A DNA stretch of 46,255 bases. Origin: Verrucomicrobiota bacterium JB023 (lineage in GTDB: Bacteria; Verrucomicrobiota; Verrucomicrobiia; Verrucomicrobiales; Akkermansiaceae). The DNA lies in contig JAUTCR010000063.1 in assembly GCA_030673895.1 (NCBI GenBank), positions 1-46,255 of the forward strand. Reading direction: 5' to 3'. The notes beneath the pieces are model-generated. The model saw nothing but the letters and a program-made list of their open reading frames with translations. It made no database searches and was not told the origin of the DNA. The position numbers and the translations under genes are program-made. Positions 8,537 through 16,873 of this stretch are shown here, one piece after another; position 1 is the stretch's first letter, and every line of letters starts with the position of its first letter.

Positions 8537-10030
8537 TCAAGGGGAAGTCCAGAGAGGAATGCCTTCGCTTTTCTTTTGGGCCCGATAGTCGACATGGAAG
8601 GGCTTCTCGTCTGCCAGGGGAACGTCCTCATTGACCATGTGCGGGCGAACCTCGTCCCAGAATTTCGAGTAACGTTCCTTCATCTCCGTGACGACCTCAG
8701 GATACTCGGCGGTGGCGTCTCGAGTCTGCCCAGGGTCGCTCTCCATATCGTAGAGAACTCCTTCAACGAGGCGAAAGCGTTGGTTGCGGACCGAGTAATA
8801 CTTCCACTTGAAGTCATCAGGGTTGGCACCTCGCTTCCAACGAGTGACATGTTGGAAGTGATAGCGGTCGCTCCAATCGGGGTTCTCCTCAAAGAGAAAA
8901 GGAACGAGGCTGCGGCCCTCGAACAACACGCCCTCCGGCAACTCAGCGTGACCCAATTCGGCGAGCGTCGGGAGAATATCGAGGTAGCTGGCGACCTTCT
9001 CGACCGTCCGGCCTTCCTTGACCCGACCCTCCCAGCGCACGAAGAAAGGCACCCGCACTCCGCCTTCATGGACGGTGCTCTTCAGACCCTTCATGCCCGC
9101 ATTGTAGGACATCATCGGATTGCCCTCAGCATCCGTCCCAAGCTTTTTCTGCGGGCGTCCCTCTTTCCCTCTAAGTCCGCAGCCTTGCGTGGTCATTCCA
9201 TTGTCCGAAGTGAAGATGACGACGGTATTGTCCATCAAGTTCCACTCCTCAAGCTGCTCAAAAAGGATGCCCAACCGATGGTCGATGTGCTCGATCATCC
9301 CGAAGAAGCCTGCCGCGTGTTTATCGAAACCAAGCTGCTGAAAGTGCTCTTGGTATTCGGGCGGGGCAACGAAGGGACTGTGGGGTGCATTGGTCGAGAG
9401 ATAAGCGAAGAAGGGTTTTCCTGAGTCCTTGACCGAACCAATCCAGCTCTGGGTGGCCTCGAAGAGAATGTCCGTGCAGTAACCCTGCGTTTTGACGAAT
9501 TGTCCGTTGTGCTTGAAGACCGGGTCAAAGTAGGTGTTCCCCGGGACGTCGGCACAGGACCCCGGATAAGCTTGCCCGATACCCCCCGCGCCATGGATGA
9601 AGGTCTCATCGAATCCCCGATTCTCCGGCTGATAGGCGTCTTCATCTCCGAGATGCCATTTGCCGAAATAGCCCATGGTGTATCCGGCTGGCTTGAGCAC
9701 TTCCGGGATGGTGGTGGACTCTAGACTGAGGCGCTCCCTCTCATAGATTGTGTGCGTCACGCCATTGCGGATGGAATGACTGCCGGCCATGATCCCCGCC
9801 CGACTGGGGGCACAGGTCGACCCCATCATGAAACGGTCAAAGCGAATAGACTGCTCATGCATGGCATTCATGTGCGGGGTCCGAATCCAAGGATGACCGT
9901 GAGCCCCGACCACGGGATAGCCCTGATCATCGGTCATGATGAAGATGATATTCGGCCTCTCCTCGGCAGCCAAAGCAGGCAGGGAGCAACAGGCCACAAG
10001 GAGGAGCGTCAGACGGGACCAAAGTTTCAT
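8537..10030 (-). CDS. Secreted sulfatase (arylsulfatase A-like)
   Basis: A 497-residue S1-type sulfatase of ordinary length. Signal peptide MKLWSRLTLLLVACCSLPALAA. Metal-binding NIIFIMTDDQGYPV with Asp34 and Asp35; formylglycine motif CAPSR with Cys73; FGKWHLGD; APHSPFVAPPEY; FTSDNGMTTQGCGLRGKEG; HEGGVRVPFFVRW. These are the conserved pieces of the family in the usual order, and there is no extra C-terminal module. It should act on a sulfated carbohydrate in periplasm or outside. The Cys needs formylglycine conversion by an enzyme encoded elsewhere. It converges with the two-component operon, and lies downstream of and in the same direction as the TetR gene at 10221. Confidence 0.94.
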   Translation of the reverse strand: MKLWSRLTLLLVACCSLPALAAEERPNIIFIMTDDQGYPVVGAHGHPWIRTPHMNAMHEQSIRFDRFMMGSTCAPSRAGIMAGSHSIRNGVTHTIYERERLSLESTTIPEVLKPAGYTMGYFGKWHLGDEDAYQPENRGFDETFIHGAGGIGQAYPGSCADVPGNTYFDPVFKHNGQFVKTQGYCTDILFEATQSWIGSVKDSGKPFFAYLSTNAPHSPFVAPPEYQEHFQQLGFDKHAAGFFGMIEHIDHRLGILFEQLEEWNLMDNTVVIFTSDNGMTTQGCGLRGKEGRPQKKLGTDAEGNPMMSYNAGMKGLKSTVHEGGVRVPFFVRWEGRVKEGRTVEKVASYLDILPTLAELGHAELPEGVLFEGRSLVPFLFEENPDWSDRYHFQHVTRWKRGANPDDFKWKYYSVRNQRFRLVEGVLYDMESDPGQTRDATAEYPEVVTEMKERYSKFWDEVRPHMVNEDVPLADEKPFHVDYRAQKKSEGIPLWTSP

Positions 10031-10123
10031 GATCTCCTAACTACAGTCGAATCAGGGTGTTCTTCCAAAGAATACCGTGTCCCCCCGTCGTCTCGCCAAT
10101 CTGCAGCCTAGGCACAAGCCCAG

Positions 10124-10137
10124 TCCCCGGCCGGGGA
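10124..10137. repeat. Perfect 14-bp palindrome upstream of sulfatase
   Basis: TCCCCGGCCGGGGA is fully self-complementary and lies 94-107 bases upstream of the sulfatase start at 10030 and 83 bases beyond the TetR stop. It may be a protein-binding site or part of the TetR terminator; no T-run follows. Confidence 0.35.
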
Positions 10138-10220
10138 GAGAAGTCCGAAGTGCGGTCGGCTTGTAAAGTCAGGCCCCTTCCGGCTCGATTGTGGACGAGG
10201 GCAAAAAAGGGGAGGCTTCG

Positions 10221-10820
10221 CTAGGATGCGCAGACGTTTCTTTCGAGGTGGGTCGCGTAGATTTCGGCGGTGGCTTCGAGGAGCTCCCGCAGCTCCTTGG
10301 CGTCCTGAACGGAATGCTTCATTTCCACTGTCGAAAGGGCAATGAGCCGGGAGAGTGATTTTGTGGTCAGTTTTGAGCCATTTTGAGAGGAGATCGGCTT
10401 TTTGGTATTAACCACATCCATCGCTAGCAAGATTTGTGACTCCATCCTCTCCAGCATCTGCCTCCGGAGGTCGGGGGCAAAGGTGTAGGCAAAACTCAAT
10501 AGCTCTTCCGATTCCGGGCTGGTGCGAATCATCTCATATGGCTCGAGAAGCCAAGTCTCCAGCACTGTGTAGAGGCGTTCCTGAAGCCCGCTTTGTTGCT
10601 GGAGCTTCCTCTCGGTGTCTTCGCAAAACTCCTCCTCCTTGCGAGTAATGGCCGCGCGGAAGATGTCTTCTTTATTTGAAAAAACCAAGTAGAGCGACGG
10701 GCGCGACATTCCCGCCTTCTTCGCAATGTCACCCATAGTCGCCTTTTTGAAACCATAACGAAGAAAGACCTCAAGGGCTGCATCCAATATCTGACTTTCC
10801 TTCTCTCTCTCGGTGGACAT
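10221..10820 (-). CDS. TetR/AcrR-family transcriptional regulator
   Basis: A one-component repressor of about 199 residues. The N-terminal helix-turn-helix reads SQILDAALEVFLRYGFKKAT, then MGDIAKKAGMSRPSLYLVF and SNKEDIFRAAI, the standard TetR layout; the rest (about 60-199) is the all-helical ligand and dimer domain and has no recognisable ligand class. The frame also allows a start at 10829; the one at 10820 (MSTEREKESQILD) is preferred because the upstream sequence TTGACG...AAAATG resembles a promoter that would overlap the earlier start. It is divergent from the SDR gene at 11046, and two inverted repeats lie between them, the classical arrangement for a TetR repressor controlling its neighbour and itself (inference). 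Confidence 0.92.
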   Translation of the reverse strand: MSTEREKESQILDAALEVFLRYGFKKATMGDIAKKAGMSRPSLYLVFSNKEDIFRAAITRKEEEFCEDTERKLQQQSGLQERLYTVLETWLLEPYEMIRTSPESEELLSFAYTFAPDLRRQMLERMESQILLAMDVVNTKKPISSQNGSKLTTKSLSRLIALSTVEMKHSVQDAKELRELLEATAEIYATHLERNVCAS

Positions 10821-10830
10821 GAAAAACATT

Positions 10831-10893
10831 TTGACAAAATCGGTTAAAACGTCAACTTCTCGCTCGTCCTGACATTTTGTCGAAATTTGTCAG
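10831..10893. promoter_or_regulatory. Two candidate TetR operators in the divergent promoter region
   Basis: Site 1: TTGAC (10831-10835) and GTCAA (10851-10855) form a 25-base inverted repeat. Site 2: CTGACA (10869-10874) and TGTCAG (10888-10893) form another of exactly 25 bases. Both share the TGAC/GTCA half-site. A plus-strand promoter with TTGTCG (10877-10882) and TAATAA (10898-10903), 15-base spacer, would overlap site 2 and lead to the SDR gene. A minus-strand -35 TTGACG lies in site 1. Confidence 0.5.
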
Positions 10894-11045
10894 AATGTAA
10901 TAAAGGGAGAGGTTTCGCTCTCCCAAGCCGTTTTGCTCATCCTCTCGCCTGAGGGGTTGGCGGTGACCTCTTCGGTGGTCGCTGCTTGATTCCCAGTCGA
11001 GGCGGTTGGCGTTCTTCAGAAAACAACAGATAGACCTACCCAATA

Positions 11046-11993
11046 ATGAAAAGTGAAAATGTATTCGGACCCGAAGGCTGGACCCCAGATCGTATCAGCT
11101 CCCTTGCGGGAAAAACTTATCTCGTTACCGGTGCAAACTCGGGTGCTGGATACCAGGCGACCCGGCTTTTGCTCGCGAAGGAGGCCAAGGTCGTGATGCT
11201 GAATCGCAGTGCGGAAAAGTCGGGACAGGCCATCGAGTCCCTGCGGAAAGAGCTTGGGCAGGAGGTGCCGGTCAGCGACATCCGGCTGGACCTGTCGCGG
11301 CTGGATTCAGTGCGGAGCGCGGCAGAAGAGATTTTGCAAAAAGTCCCTCAGATTGACGCCCTGATTTGCAATGCTGCGATCGCACAGATTGCCAAGCAGG
11401 AATTGACGAAGGACGGCTTCGAGAGCCAGCTCGGGGTGAACCACTTCGGTCACTTTCTGCTCTGTGCTTTGCTCTTTGACCGCATCGAGGCTTCCGAGGG
11501 TCGCATTGTCATGGTGGGCAGCAATGCCTATAAGATGGGGCTCAAGAAGATTCAATTCGAGGACCTGAATTTCGACAAGAACTACACTGCTTGGAACTCC
11601 TACGCCCAGAGCAAGCTCGCGCAGATGATGACGGGTTACGAACTGCAGCGTCGGGTCCAAGCCGCAGGGAAAAGGACGCAAGTCTATGTCTGCCATCCTG
11701 GTGCCTCGCGGACGAGCTTGTTGAGAGACTCGGCCAGCCTATTCAATCGAGTGCTATGGGGTGTTCTCTCTCCCTTCATCGCCCAATCCGCCGAGAAGGG
11801 TTCGTGGCCGGAAGTGATGTGCGCTATCGAAGACGGCCTCAAGGCCGAGACTCTTTACGGGCCAACAAAGCGGGCCCAGATGGTGGGGCCGGTCGGTGAG
11901 TGCCCGCTGGACCCCGTCGCACTGGACCAAGCTACGGCGGCCAAGCTGTGGAGTATTTCGGAGGAAAAAACATCCTGCCAGTGGGCGGTCTAA
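11046..11993 (+). CDS. Short-chain dehydrogenase (retinol dehydrogenase-like)
   Basis: A 315-residue NAD(P)-dependent oxidoreductase of the SDR superfamily. The Rossmann motif TGANSGAG lies near residue 28, the NAA-type element CNAAIAQ in the middle, and the catalytic Tyr/Lys in YAQSKLAQMM. It is longer than classical SDRs (about 250), as are the retinol-dehydrogenase/protochlorophyllide-reductase-like members, which share the VNHFGHFLL segment seen here. Substrate is unknown. Divergent from the TetR gene, from which it is separated by the paired inverted repeats, so it is likely the repressed target. Nothing in the sequence marks transfer. Confidence 0.92.
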   Translation: MKSENVFGPEGWTPDRISSLAGKTYLVTGANSGAGYQATRLLLAKEAKVVMLNRSAEKSGQAIESLRKELGQEVPVSDIRLDLSRLDSVRSAAEEILQKVPQIDALICNAAIAQIAKQELTKDGFESQLGVNHFGHFLLCALLFDRIEASEGRIVMVGSNAYKMGLKKIQFEDLNFDKNYTAWNSYAQSKLAQMMTGYELQRRVQAAGKRTQVYVCHPGASRTSLLRDSASLFNRVLWGVLSPFIAQSAEKGSWPEVMCAIEDGLKAETLYGPTKRAQMVGPVGECPLDPVALDQATAAKLWSISEEKTSCQWAV

Positions 11994-12037
11994 CAGAGGG
12001 CAGCGCAGCGGCTCTTGAGCAAGATGGCCATGGATAG

Positions 12038-12199
12038 GATAGGATTCGTCGAGGAGTCTTCCGCTCTCCCTCCCGAACTCAAGAAGCGATCACGGATGAC
12101 TTGGAAAAGATCGACGAAGCCCCCAAACCATCCGGTGAGACCGCGACCGCAACTCAGCCTTCCGAGAAAAGCAATTCCTCCTGTGGCGAACTTCACTAA
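12038..12199 (+). pseudogene. Possible C-terminal gene fragment
   Basis: Between the two SDR genes, one frame after a stop at 12035-12037 reads a protein-like tail containing TQEAITDDLEKIDEAPKPSG and ending KSNSSCGELH with a stop at 12197-12199. No start codon or upstream domain is visible. It could be what remains of a lost gene, or chance. No family was recognised. Confidence 0.2.
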
Positions 12200-12211
12200 C
12201 GCCTACCCAAA

Positions 12212-12940
12212 TTAATGAGGGGTCGCGGTCGGGCGCACGATGATTTCGCTGACATCGACATCGTCGGGTTGCTCGATGGCGTAGGTGATCGCGCGGGCAA
12301 TGGCGTCAGTCTCGAGGATGGTCTCGCGGAATTTGCTCACCATCTCCGCGCTTTCCTTATGGGTCGTGGTCTCGGCCAACTCGGAGACGGTGGCCCCGGG
12401 GGAAATGACAGTGACCCTCACCTTGGGATTCTCGATGCGAAGTCCCTCCGAGATGGCCCGCACCGCGAACTTGGTTCCGCTATAAACCGCGCAATTGGGA
12501 AACACCTGATGGCCGGCCACCGAGGAAATATTGATGACGTGTCCACCGCCTTGTTCTTGGAAGGTGGGCAAGGTGGCCGCGATGCCGTGCAGCACGCCAC
12601 GGATATTGACATCAATCATCCGATCCCACTCCTCAATCTTTACTGCCCCCAAGGGCGAAAGAGGCATCAGACCGGCATTATTCACGATGGCATCAATGCG
12701 GCCAAACTCCCCCATCGCGAGCTTCACAAAGCTCTCCACGCTTTCGAAATTGGTCACATCCAAGGGCGAGCAGTGGGCAATTCCGCCCGCGTCCTGAATC
12801 TCTTTCACAATCGAAGCGAGGCGCTCAAGACGACGCGCCCCGATAAAGACGCGGTAGCCCTTTGCGGCTAACATGCGGGCCGCCGCTTCTCCGATTCCGC
12901 TACTCGCTCCGGTGATAAGAATGACTTTTTGAGTATTCAT
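12212..12940 (-). CDS. SDR-family oxidoreductase (YdfG-like)
   Basis: A 242-residue classical short-chain dehydrogenase. Near the N-terminus it has KVILITGASSGIGEAAARML, the NAD(P) Rossmann motif; NNAGLMPLSPL is the structural NAG element; the catalytic Ser is in INISSVAGHQ; the Tyr/Lys pair is in YSGTKFAVRAISEGLR. An Arg (GARRLERL) after the second strand favours NADP. Overall it resembles the YdfG/serine-dehydrogenase-like clade that reduces small carbonyl compounds, but the natural substrate is unknown. It is divergent from an AraC-family regulator at 13118, a pairing commonly seen for enzymes induced by that regulator class; the shared upstream region has three related 10-base repeats. 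Confidence 0.92.
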   Translation of the reverse strand: MNTQKVILITGASSGIGEAAARMLAAKGYRVFIGARRLERLASIVKEIQDAGGIAHCSPLDVTNFESVESFVKLAMGEFGRIDAIVNNAGLMPLSPLGAVKIEEWDRMIDVNIRGVLHGIAATLPTFQEQGGGHVINISSVAGHQVFPNCAVYSGTKFAVRAISEGLRIENPKVRVTVISPGATVSELAETTTHKESAEMVSKFRETILETDAIARAITYAIEQPDDVDVSEIIVRPTATPH

Positions 12941-13049
12941 GATTTGTTCGTTCTCTTTGTGCTAAGGACGGCTTTTTCAAAGTGCGTCACCAGCTCCTGA
13001 AGCGTGCCACCCTTCTCGCGGAGACGAAATACCGAGACGTCCAGACCTA

Positions 13050-13111
13050 TTGCCTATTTCTCCACTCCTTCACATTTCTGTTGCCTATTTTCTTGTTTCA
13101 ATTGCTTAATT
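13050..13111. promoter_or_regulatory. Candidate AraC-type binding repeats
   Basis: TTGCCTATTT occurs identically at 13050-13059 and 13081-13090, and a variant TTGCTTAATT at 13102-13111. The first pair is 31 bases apart and the second pair 21 bases apart, i.e. about three and two helical turns, so all lie on one face of the DNA. This AT-rich stretch separates the SDR (minus) from the AraC gene (plus). AraC-family proteins typically bind direct repeats at helical spacing. Confidence 0.45.
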
Positions 13112-13117
13112 CTCCTT

Positions 13118-14050
13118 GTGAAAACGAGTCGCCATTCACCCCGAACGTCCATCTCGCAAGCGAGGTCCGGACGATTGGCTTCGATATTGGCAGAAATTGC
13201 CACCGGAGAAGGTCTGCGCGAGTCGGTCCTTCCCGGCGTCAAGCTCATGCGCTCCAGCATCCCTACCGTCCGCACCCCCGTCTCCTACCAACCGTGCATC
13301 GTCATCATTGCCCAAGGTCAAAAGCGAGGTTACCTCGGTGACCAGGTCTTCACCTACGATGCCAATCGTTTCTTGGTTCTCGCCGTTCCCCTGCCTTTCG
13401 AATGCGAAACCCTCGCCGCCCCCGACGGCCCCCTGCTCGGTCTCTCGGTCGAGGTCCCTCCCGCCACCGTGGCGGAGCTTTTGGTCAAGATGAAGAGACC
13501 CGAAGCGAGGGAGCCCGAAGAGTTCACCTCCTTGGGAGCCAACCCTCTCGACGAAACGCTCTACGACGCCGCAACCCGATTGGCTACAGCGCTTCGTTCG
13601 GAAGAAGAAGCCACTCTGCTAGGCCCCCAGATTGTGCGCGAGATCATCTACCGTGTTCTCTGCACAAGAGCAGGCGACCCCTTGCGAGCAATGGGGGCGC
13701 CGCATAGTCACTTCGGGCGCATCAGTTCCACCTTGCAAATCATCCACCGAGACTACGCGCAGTCACTGGAAGTCTCCGCCCTCGCCCGCCAAGCAGGGAT
13801 GAGCGTCTCCGCCTTTCACCAACACTTCAAGGCCATCACCGGCACCCCACCCCTCCGCTACCTCAAGAACATCCGACTGCACAAGGCGCGCCTCCTCATG
13901 GTGCAAGATGGCGAGACCGCAGCCTCCGCATCCCGCCTCGTCGGCTATGAGAGCAGCTCCCAATTCAGCCGCGAGTTCAAGAGCTACTTCGGCAACACCC
14001 CCGCCGCCGAATCCGCCCTCCTGCGCGACCACCTCATCGAGCTCACTTGA
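13118..14050 (+). CDS. AraC-family transcriptional regulator (AraC_N type)
   Basis: A cytoplasmic regulator of about 310 residues. The frame is open upstream to an ATG at 13004, but those codons (SCFNCLILLV-like) do not fit the family and overlap the promoter-like repeats; the GTG at 13118 gives MKTSRHSPRT and places the N-terminal cupin-like domain correctly. That domain carries ESVLPGVKLMRSSIPTVRTP, PCIVIIAQGQKRGYLGD and YDANRFLVLAVPLPFECE, the hallmark of the AraC_N family. The C-terminal part has two helix-turn-helices: SLEVSALARQAGMSVSAFHQ followed by HFKAITGTPPLRYLKNIRLH, and VGYESSSQFSREFKSYFG. It probably controls the divergent SDR gene, and perhaps the MDR oxidoreductase 78 bases downstream. 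Confidence 0.92.
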   Translation: MKTSRHSPRTSISQARSGRLASILAEIATGEGLRESVLPGVKLMRSSIPTVRTPVSYQPCIVIIAQGQKRGYLGDQVFTYDANRFLVLAVPLPFECETLAAPDGPLLGLSVEVPPATVAELLVKMKRPEAREPEEFTSLGANPLDETLYDAATRLATALRSEEEATLLGPQIVREIIYRVLCTRAGDPLRAMGAPHSHFGRISSTLQIIHRDYAQSLEVSALARQAGMSVSAFHQHFKAITGTPPLRYLKNIRLHKARLLMVQDGETAASASRLVGYESSSQFSREFKSYFGNTPAAESALLRDHLIELT

Positions 14051-14127
14051 AGAGGATTCACCCCTGCATCCTTGGCACTCGGCAAAGGCCTCGCTAAGGT
14101 CGAGTTAATTTCATCATTCTCCCGTCC

Positions 14128-15135
14128 ATGAAAGCCGTTGCCTATCAAAAATTTCTTCCCGCTGAGCACCCAGAGTCGTTGCTTGATGTCGAATTGCCTG
14201 CTCCCGAGGCTCAGAGCCGCGACCTCCTCGTTCGCGTCGAAGCGGTCTCGGTCAATCCCGTCGATACCAAGGTGCGTGTTCGTAAGGAGCCGGCGGAGGG
14301 CGACTACCAAGTCCTGGGTTGGGATGCGGCTGGAGTCGTGGAAGCGGTTGGTGCCGAGGTCACTCTCTTTCAACCCGGGGACAAGGTTTACTATGCGGGA
14401 GCCCTCGACCGACCGGGCTCTAACAGCGAGCTGCATCTCGTTGATGAGCGAATCGCAGCCAAGATGCCTGAGAGCCTCGACTTTGCCCAAGCGGCTGCGC
14501 TTCCGCTGACGACCATTACCGCTTGGGAGATACTCTTTGACCGGCTTGGCTTCACGGCAGAATCGACAGGCACCCTGCTCGTTATCGGGGCGGCGGGTGG
14601 TGTCGGCTCCATCATGATCCAGCTCGCCAAACAACTGACTAGACTTACCGTAATTGGTACTTCTTCACGCGAGGAGACAAAGCAGTGGGCGCTCGATCTG
14701 GGCGCTGACCACGTCATCAATCACCGCAACCCTCTTCACGAAGAATTGCAAGCCCTCGGCACCCCACAGGTACACGCCATCGCATCACTTACGAATACTG
14801 AGCAGCACCTTCCCGCCCTTGCGGAAGCGATTGCCCCACAGGGAAAAATTGCCGTAATCGACGACCCTTCCGCGCTGGATATCATGCCTTTCAAACAAAA
14901 GTGTGTCTCCTGGCACTGGGAATTTATGTTCACCCGCTCGCTTTTCCAAACCGAAGACATCCAAAAGCAGCACGACCTCCTCACCGAGACCGCTCGCCTC
15001 ATCGACGCGGGAAGAATCAAGACCACCCTCGCGGAGACCTTTGGCGCCATCAATGCCACCAACCTCCGCCGCGCTCACCAGTTACTGGAGTCTGGGAAAT
15101 CACGAGGGAAGATTGTCTTGGCTGGGTTCGAATAG
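14128..15135 (+). CDS. Zinc-free MDR oxidoreductase, quinone-reductase-like
   Basis: A 335-residue medium-chain dehydrogenase/reductase. N-terminal GroES-like domain (MKAVAYQKFLP through DLLVRVEAVSVNPVDTKVR, GWDAAGVVEAVG and FQPGDKVYYAG); Rossmann domain with GAAGGVGSIMIQLAKQ; C-terminal ESGKSRGKIVLAG. The cysteine/histidine ligands of catalytic zinc in alcohol dehydrogenases are absent, which fits the quinone oxidoreductase-like branch often named zinc-binding alcohol dehydrogenase family protein. The 60-residue stretch around KCVSWHWEFMFTRSLFQT is typical of that subgroup. It should use NADPH to reduce a quinone or enone. It follows the AraC gene in the same direction (77-base gap) and may be co-regulated. 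Confidence 0.92.
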   Translation: MKAVAYQKFLPAEHPESLLDVELPAPEAQSRDLLVRVEAVSVNPVDTKVRVRKEPAEGDYQVLGWDAAGVVEAVGAEVTLFQPGDKVYYAGALDRPGSNSELHLVDERIAAKMPESLDFAQAAALPLTTITAWEILFDRLGFTAESTGTLLVIGAAGGVGSIMIQLAKQLTRLTVIGTSSREETKQWALDLGADHVINHRNPLHEELQALGTPQVHAIASLTNTEQHLPALAEAIAPQGKIAVIDDPSALDIMPFKQKCVSWHWEFMFTRSLFQTEDIQKQHDLLTETARLIDAGRIKTTLAETFGAINATNLRRAHQLLESGKSRGKIVLAGFE

Positions 15136-15306
15136 GATTTGGAGAAGATTGAGCAAAAATAGAAATGCAAGAACCGATTTTCGGTAGAATTACCGAATCT
15201 CCTTCCTTGCTGAAGATGAGGGGCTTCTGCGAAATAACTGAAACAACGCTCCCCCAGCAACAACGCACGTCCCATTCACTCGATCATCGAACCTCGCTAC
15301 CAGATA

Positions 15307-15810
15307 ATGAAGACTCCCTCATCCCCCCGCAATTTGTTCAAGGCCATCCTCGCTATCATCTTCGGGATGATGGTCGGTGCTTTCGCGGAAACAAAGAGCC
15401 TGAGTTATCAGGAATTACTCGTCGAATCCTCCCAGGTTCTCCTCGATGTTCAGATGAAGAAAAAGGCTCCCGGCTATCGAAAATTTCCAGCTTATCAAGA
15501 AGCCGAGAAGGTCTTGGAGAAAGCACAACTGGCCACTACGGAAGCCCGCAAAGCAGTCACCTCCCCCGCACTGGTAGAGCTGCGGGCAAAGCGGGATGCC
15601 CCCGACACCAAGAGAACGGTCTACTATCAACTGCTCGAGGATATCTCGAAAGAAACGGACAAGGCTCCCGCCGTGCAAAAGCTCTTGAAGGAAGAGAAAA
15701 CCGCCCAAATTGATTTCTTAAAAGTGACCGTGGACGCCTTGAAGTCCGTGAAGGGTGGTGAGGAAGCGGCATCACAGCTCGCTGCCCTTTTGGCACGCTA
15801 CGAGAAATAG
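15307..15810 (+). CDS. Secreted helical protein of unknown function
   Basis: A 167-residue protein that I do not recognise. The N-terminus NLFKAILAIIFGMMVGAFAE is a signal peptide. The mature part is rich in Ala, Glu, Lys and Leu and predicted to be almost fully helical, with stretches such as AYQEAEKVLEKAQLATTEA, VELRAKRDAPDTKRTVYYQL and ALKSVKGGEEAASQLAALLA, like a periplasmic helical hairpin. No cysteines, lipobox or anchor. It stands alone: 171 bases after the MDR gene and 35 bases before the next secreted unknown, possibly in one transcript with it. Confidence 0.7.
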   Translation: MKTPSSPRNLFKAILAIIFGMMVGAFAETKSLSYQELLVESSQVLLDVQMKKKAPGYRKFPAYQEAEKVLEKAQLATTEARKAVTSPALVELRAKRDAPDTKRTVYYQLLEDISKETDKAPAVQKLLKEEKTAQIDFLKVTVDALKSVKGGEEAASQLAALLARYEK

Positions 15811-15845
15811 CTCACCTGCCTTCCATTCGCCCCAACTGCTTTACT

Positions 15846-16754
15846 ATGAGGTATCATATCATGAATCGTCGGCACTTGGCTTTCGCGGCCGCATTCTCTC
15901 TAACAGCAGGGTGGAGCTTGGGAGAGGTGCACCGCATCCGCATGGTTGGTCAGGTTAGCGGGATTCAATCTATCAATGGCGACCTGGAGGGCCACGTTCG
16001 TCTTAACGACCCCTATGTGCTTGTTGTTTCCTACAACACGGGCGCTGCCGTAGACCATAGTGGAAGCTCGGGAGATGCTCGCGAGGACATCGACCTGAGC
16101 GTCTCTCTCTTTCCCGTCTATATCGATAGTCCGAGTTGGCTGGCCCAGTTCACAAATACGCCGGAGGCAGCGCTCTTCATCGAGAACAACTCGCTGGCCA
16201 CAACAGGAGTGAGCCACGATTCTCTCCGCGCTCGCGTGACCAAGACCACAGGGTTGGGCGCAAGTTTTCCCACCGATTCGGAAGATACTGAGCCGGAGTT
16301 CGGCACGATGGAGGTCGAGTTCGCGGGGAGCTTCATCTCCGATCTTACCCGCCTGCCCACGACCGTGGAAGTGCTCCAGTTTCTCGACAGCGCCACCGCA
16401 GAGGTCAGTCTCCACGGTGATTATCTGGTGCGATTCTCTTTTGAGCGGGAGACCGCGACAAGCAGCGTAGAGGGTGCAGCCACCACCCCCATCACGCCGT
16501 CCTTGGAGATCCTCAATCTGTTCCAATCCGGGCAAAATCATTTTCTCAAAGTCGGGGCCACCACCTCACAAGCAGGAACAGGCTACCGGCTGGAAACTTC
16601 CGATAACTTGCAGGATTGGACCCCGGTGCATCTCTTCATTGGCACGGGCGCGGCCCTTAGCACCAACTTCAGCTTTCGGGGTCCCTTTCTTCGCTTGGTA
16701 GATAACGGGCAAGAGATCGAAGGCCTTCTCGAAGAAGAGCGGCCAAGGGAGTGA
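15846..16754 (+). CDS. Secreted protein with Verrucomicrobia-type C-terminal beta module
   Basis: A 302-residue exported protein of unknown function. The signal peptide is MNRRHLAFAAAFSLTAGWSL, so the ATG at 15861 may be the real start instead of 15846. The mature protein is beta-rich and acidic (VSGIQSINGDLEGHVRLNDP, YVLVVSYNTGAAVDHSG, FGTMEVEFAGSFISDLTRLP). The end, from about 220, contains SGQNHFLKVGATTSQAGTGY and RLETSDNLQDWTPVHLFIG, the pattern of a short beta module also seen at the ends of the sulfatases at 715 and 31799. The stop at 16754 overlaps by four bases the longest frame of the following LuxR gene, but that gene more likely starts at 16874. Confidence 0.72.
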   Translation: MRYHIMNRRHLAFAAAFSLTAGWSLGEVHRIRMVGQVSGIQSINGDLEGHVRLNDPYVLVVSYNTGAAVDHSGSSGDAREDIDLSVSLFPVYIDSPSWLAQFTNTPEAALFIENNSLATTGVSHDSLRARVTKTTGLGASFPTDSEDTEPEFGTMEVEFAGSFISDLTRLPTTVEVLQFLDSATAEVSLHGDYLVRFSFERETATSSVEGAATTPITPSLEILNLFQSGQNHFLKVGATTSQAGTGYRLETSDNLQDWTPVHLFIGTGAALSTNFSFRGPFLRLVDNGQEIEGLLEEERPRE

Positions 16755-16873
16755 CCCGGCCTCCCGCCCCCGCTGAGCATTTTTCTACCGGAAGGAATCA
16801 GCAGAAGCCATCGCGGCAGGTGCTTGCTCTTTCTTGTCTTCATCCGACGGCTGGCTTAGTCTTCCAGCCACCT

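Noticed and set aside
8504-9424. 306-codon open frame on the plus strand
   Set aside because: Antisense to the second sulfatase, no recognisable protein features.
13004-13117. 38-codon extension of the AraC regulator
   Set aside because: Overlaps the repeat-containing promoter region and reads SHFCCLFSCFNCLILL, not like this family.
13984-14634. 216-codon minus frame across AraC end and MDR start
   Set aside because: Overlaps two convincing genes and has no start context or motif.
15900-16541. 213-codon frame opposite the secreted unknown
   Set aside because: The plus-strand frame has a signal peptide and a Verrucomicrobia-type C-terminal pattern; the minus frame has neither.
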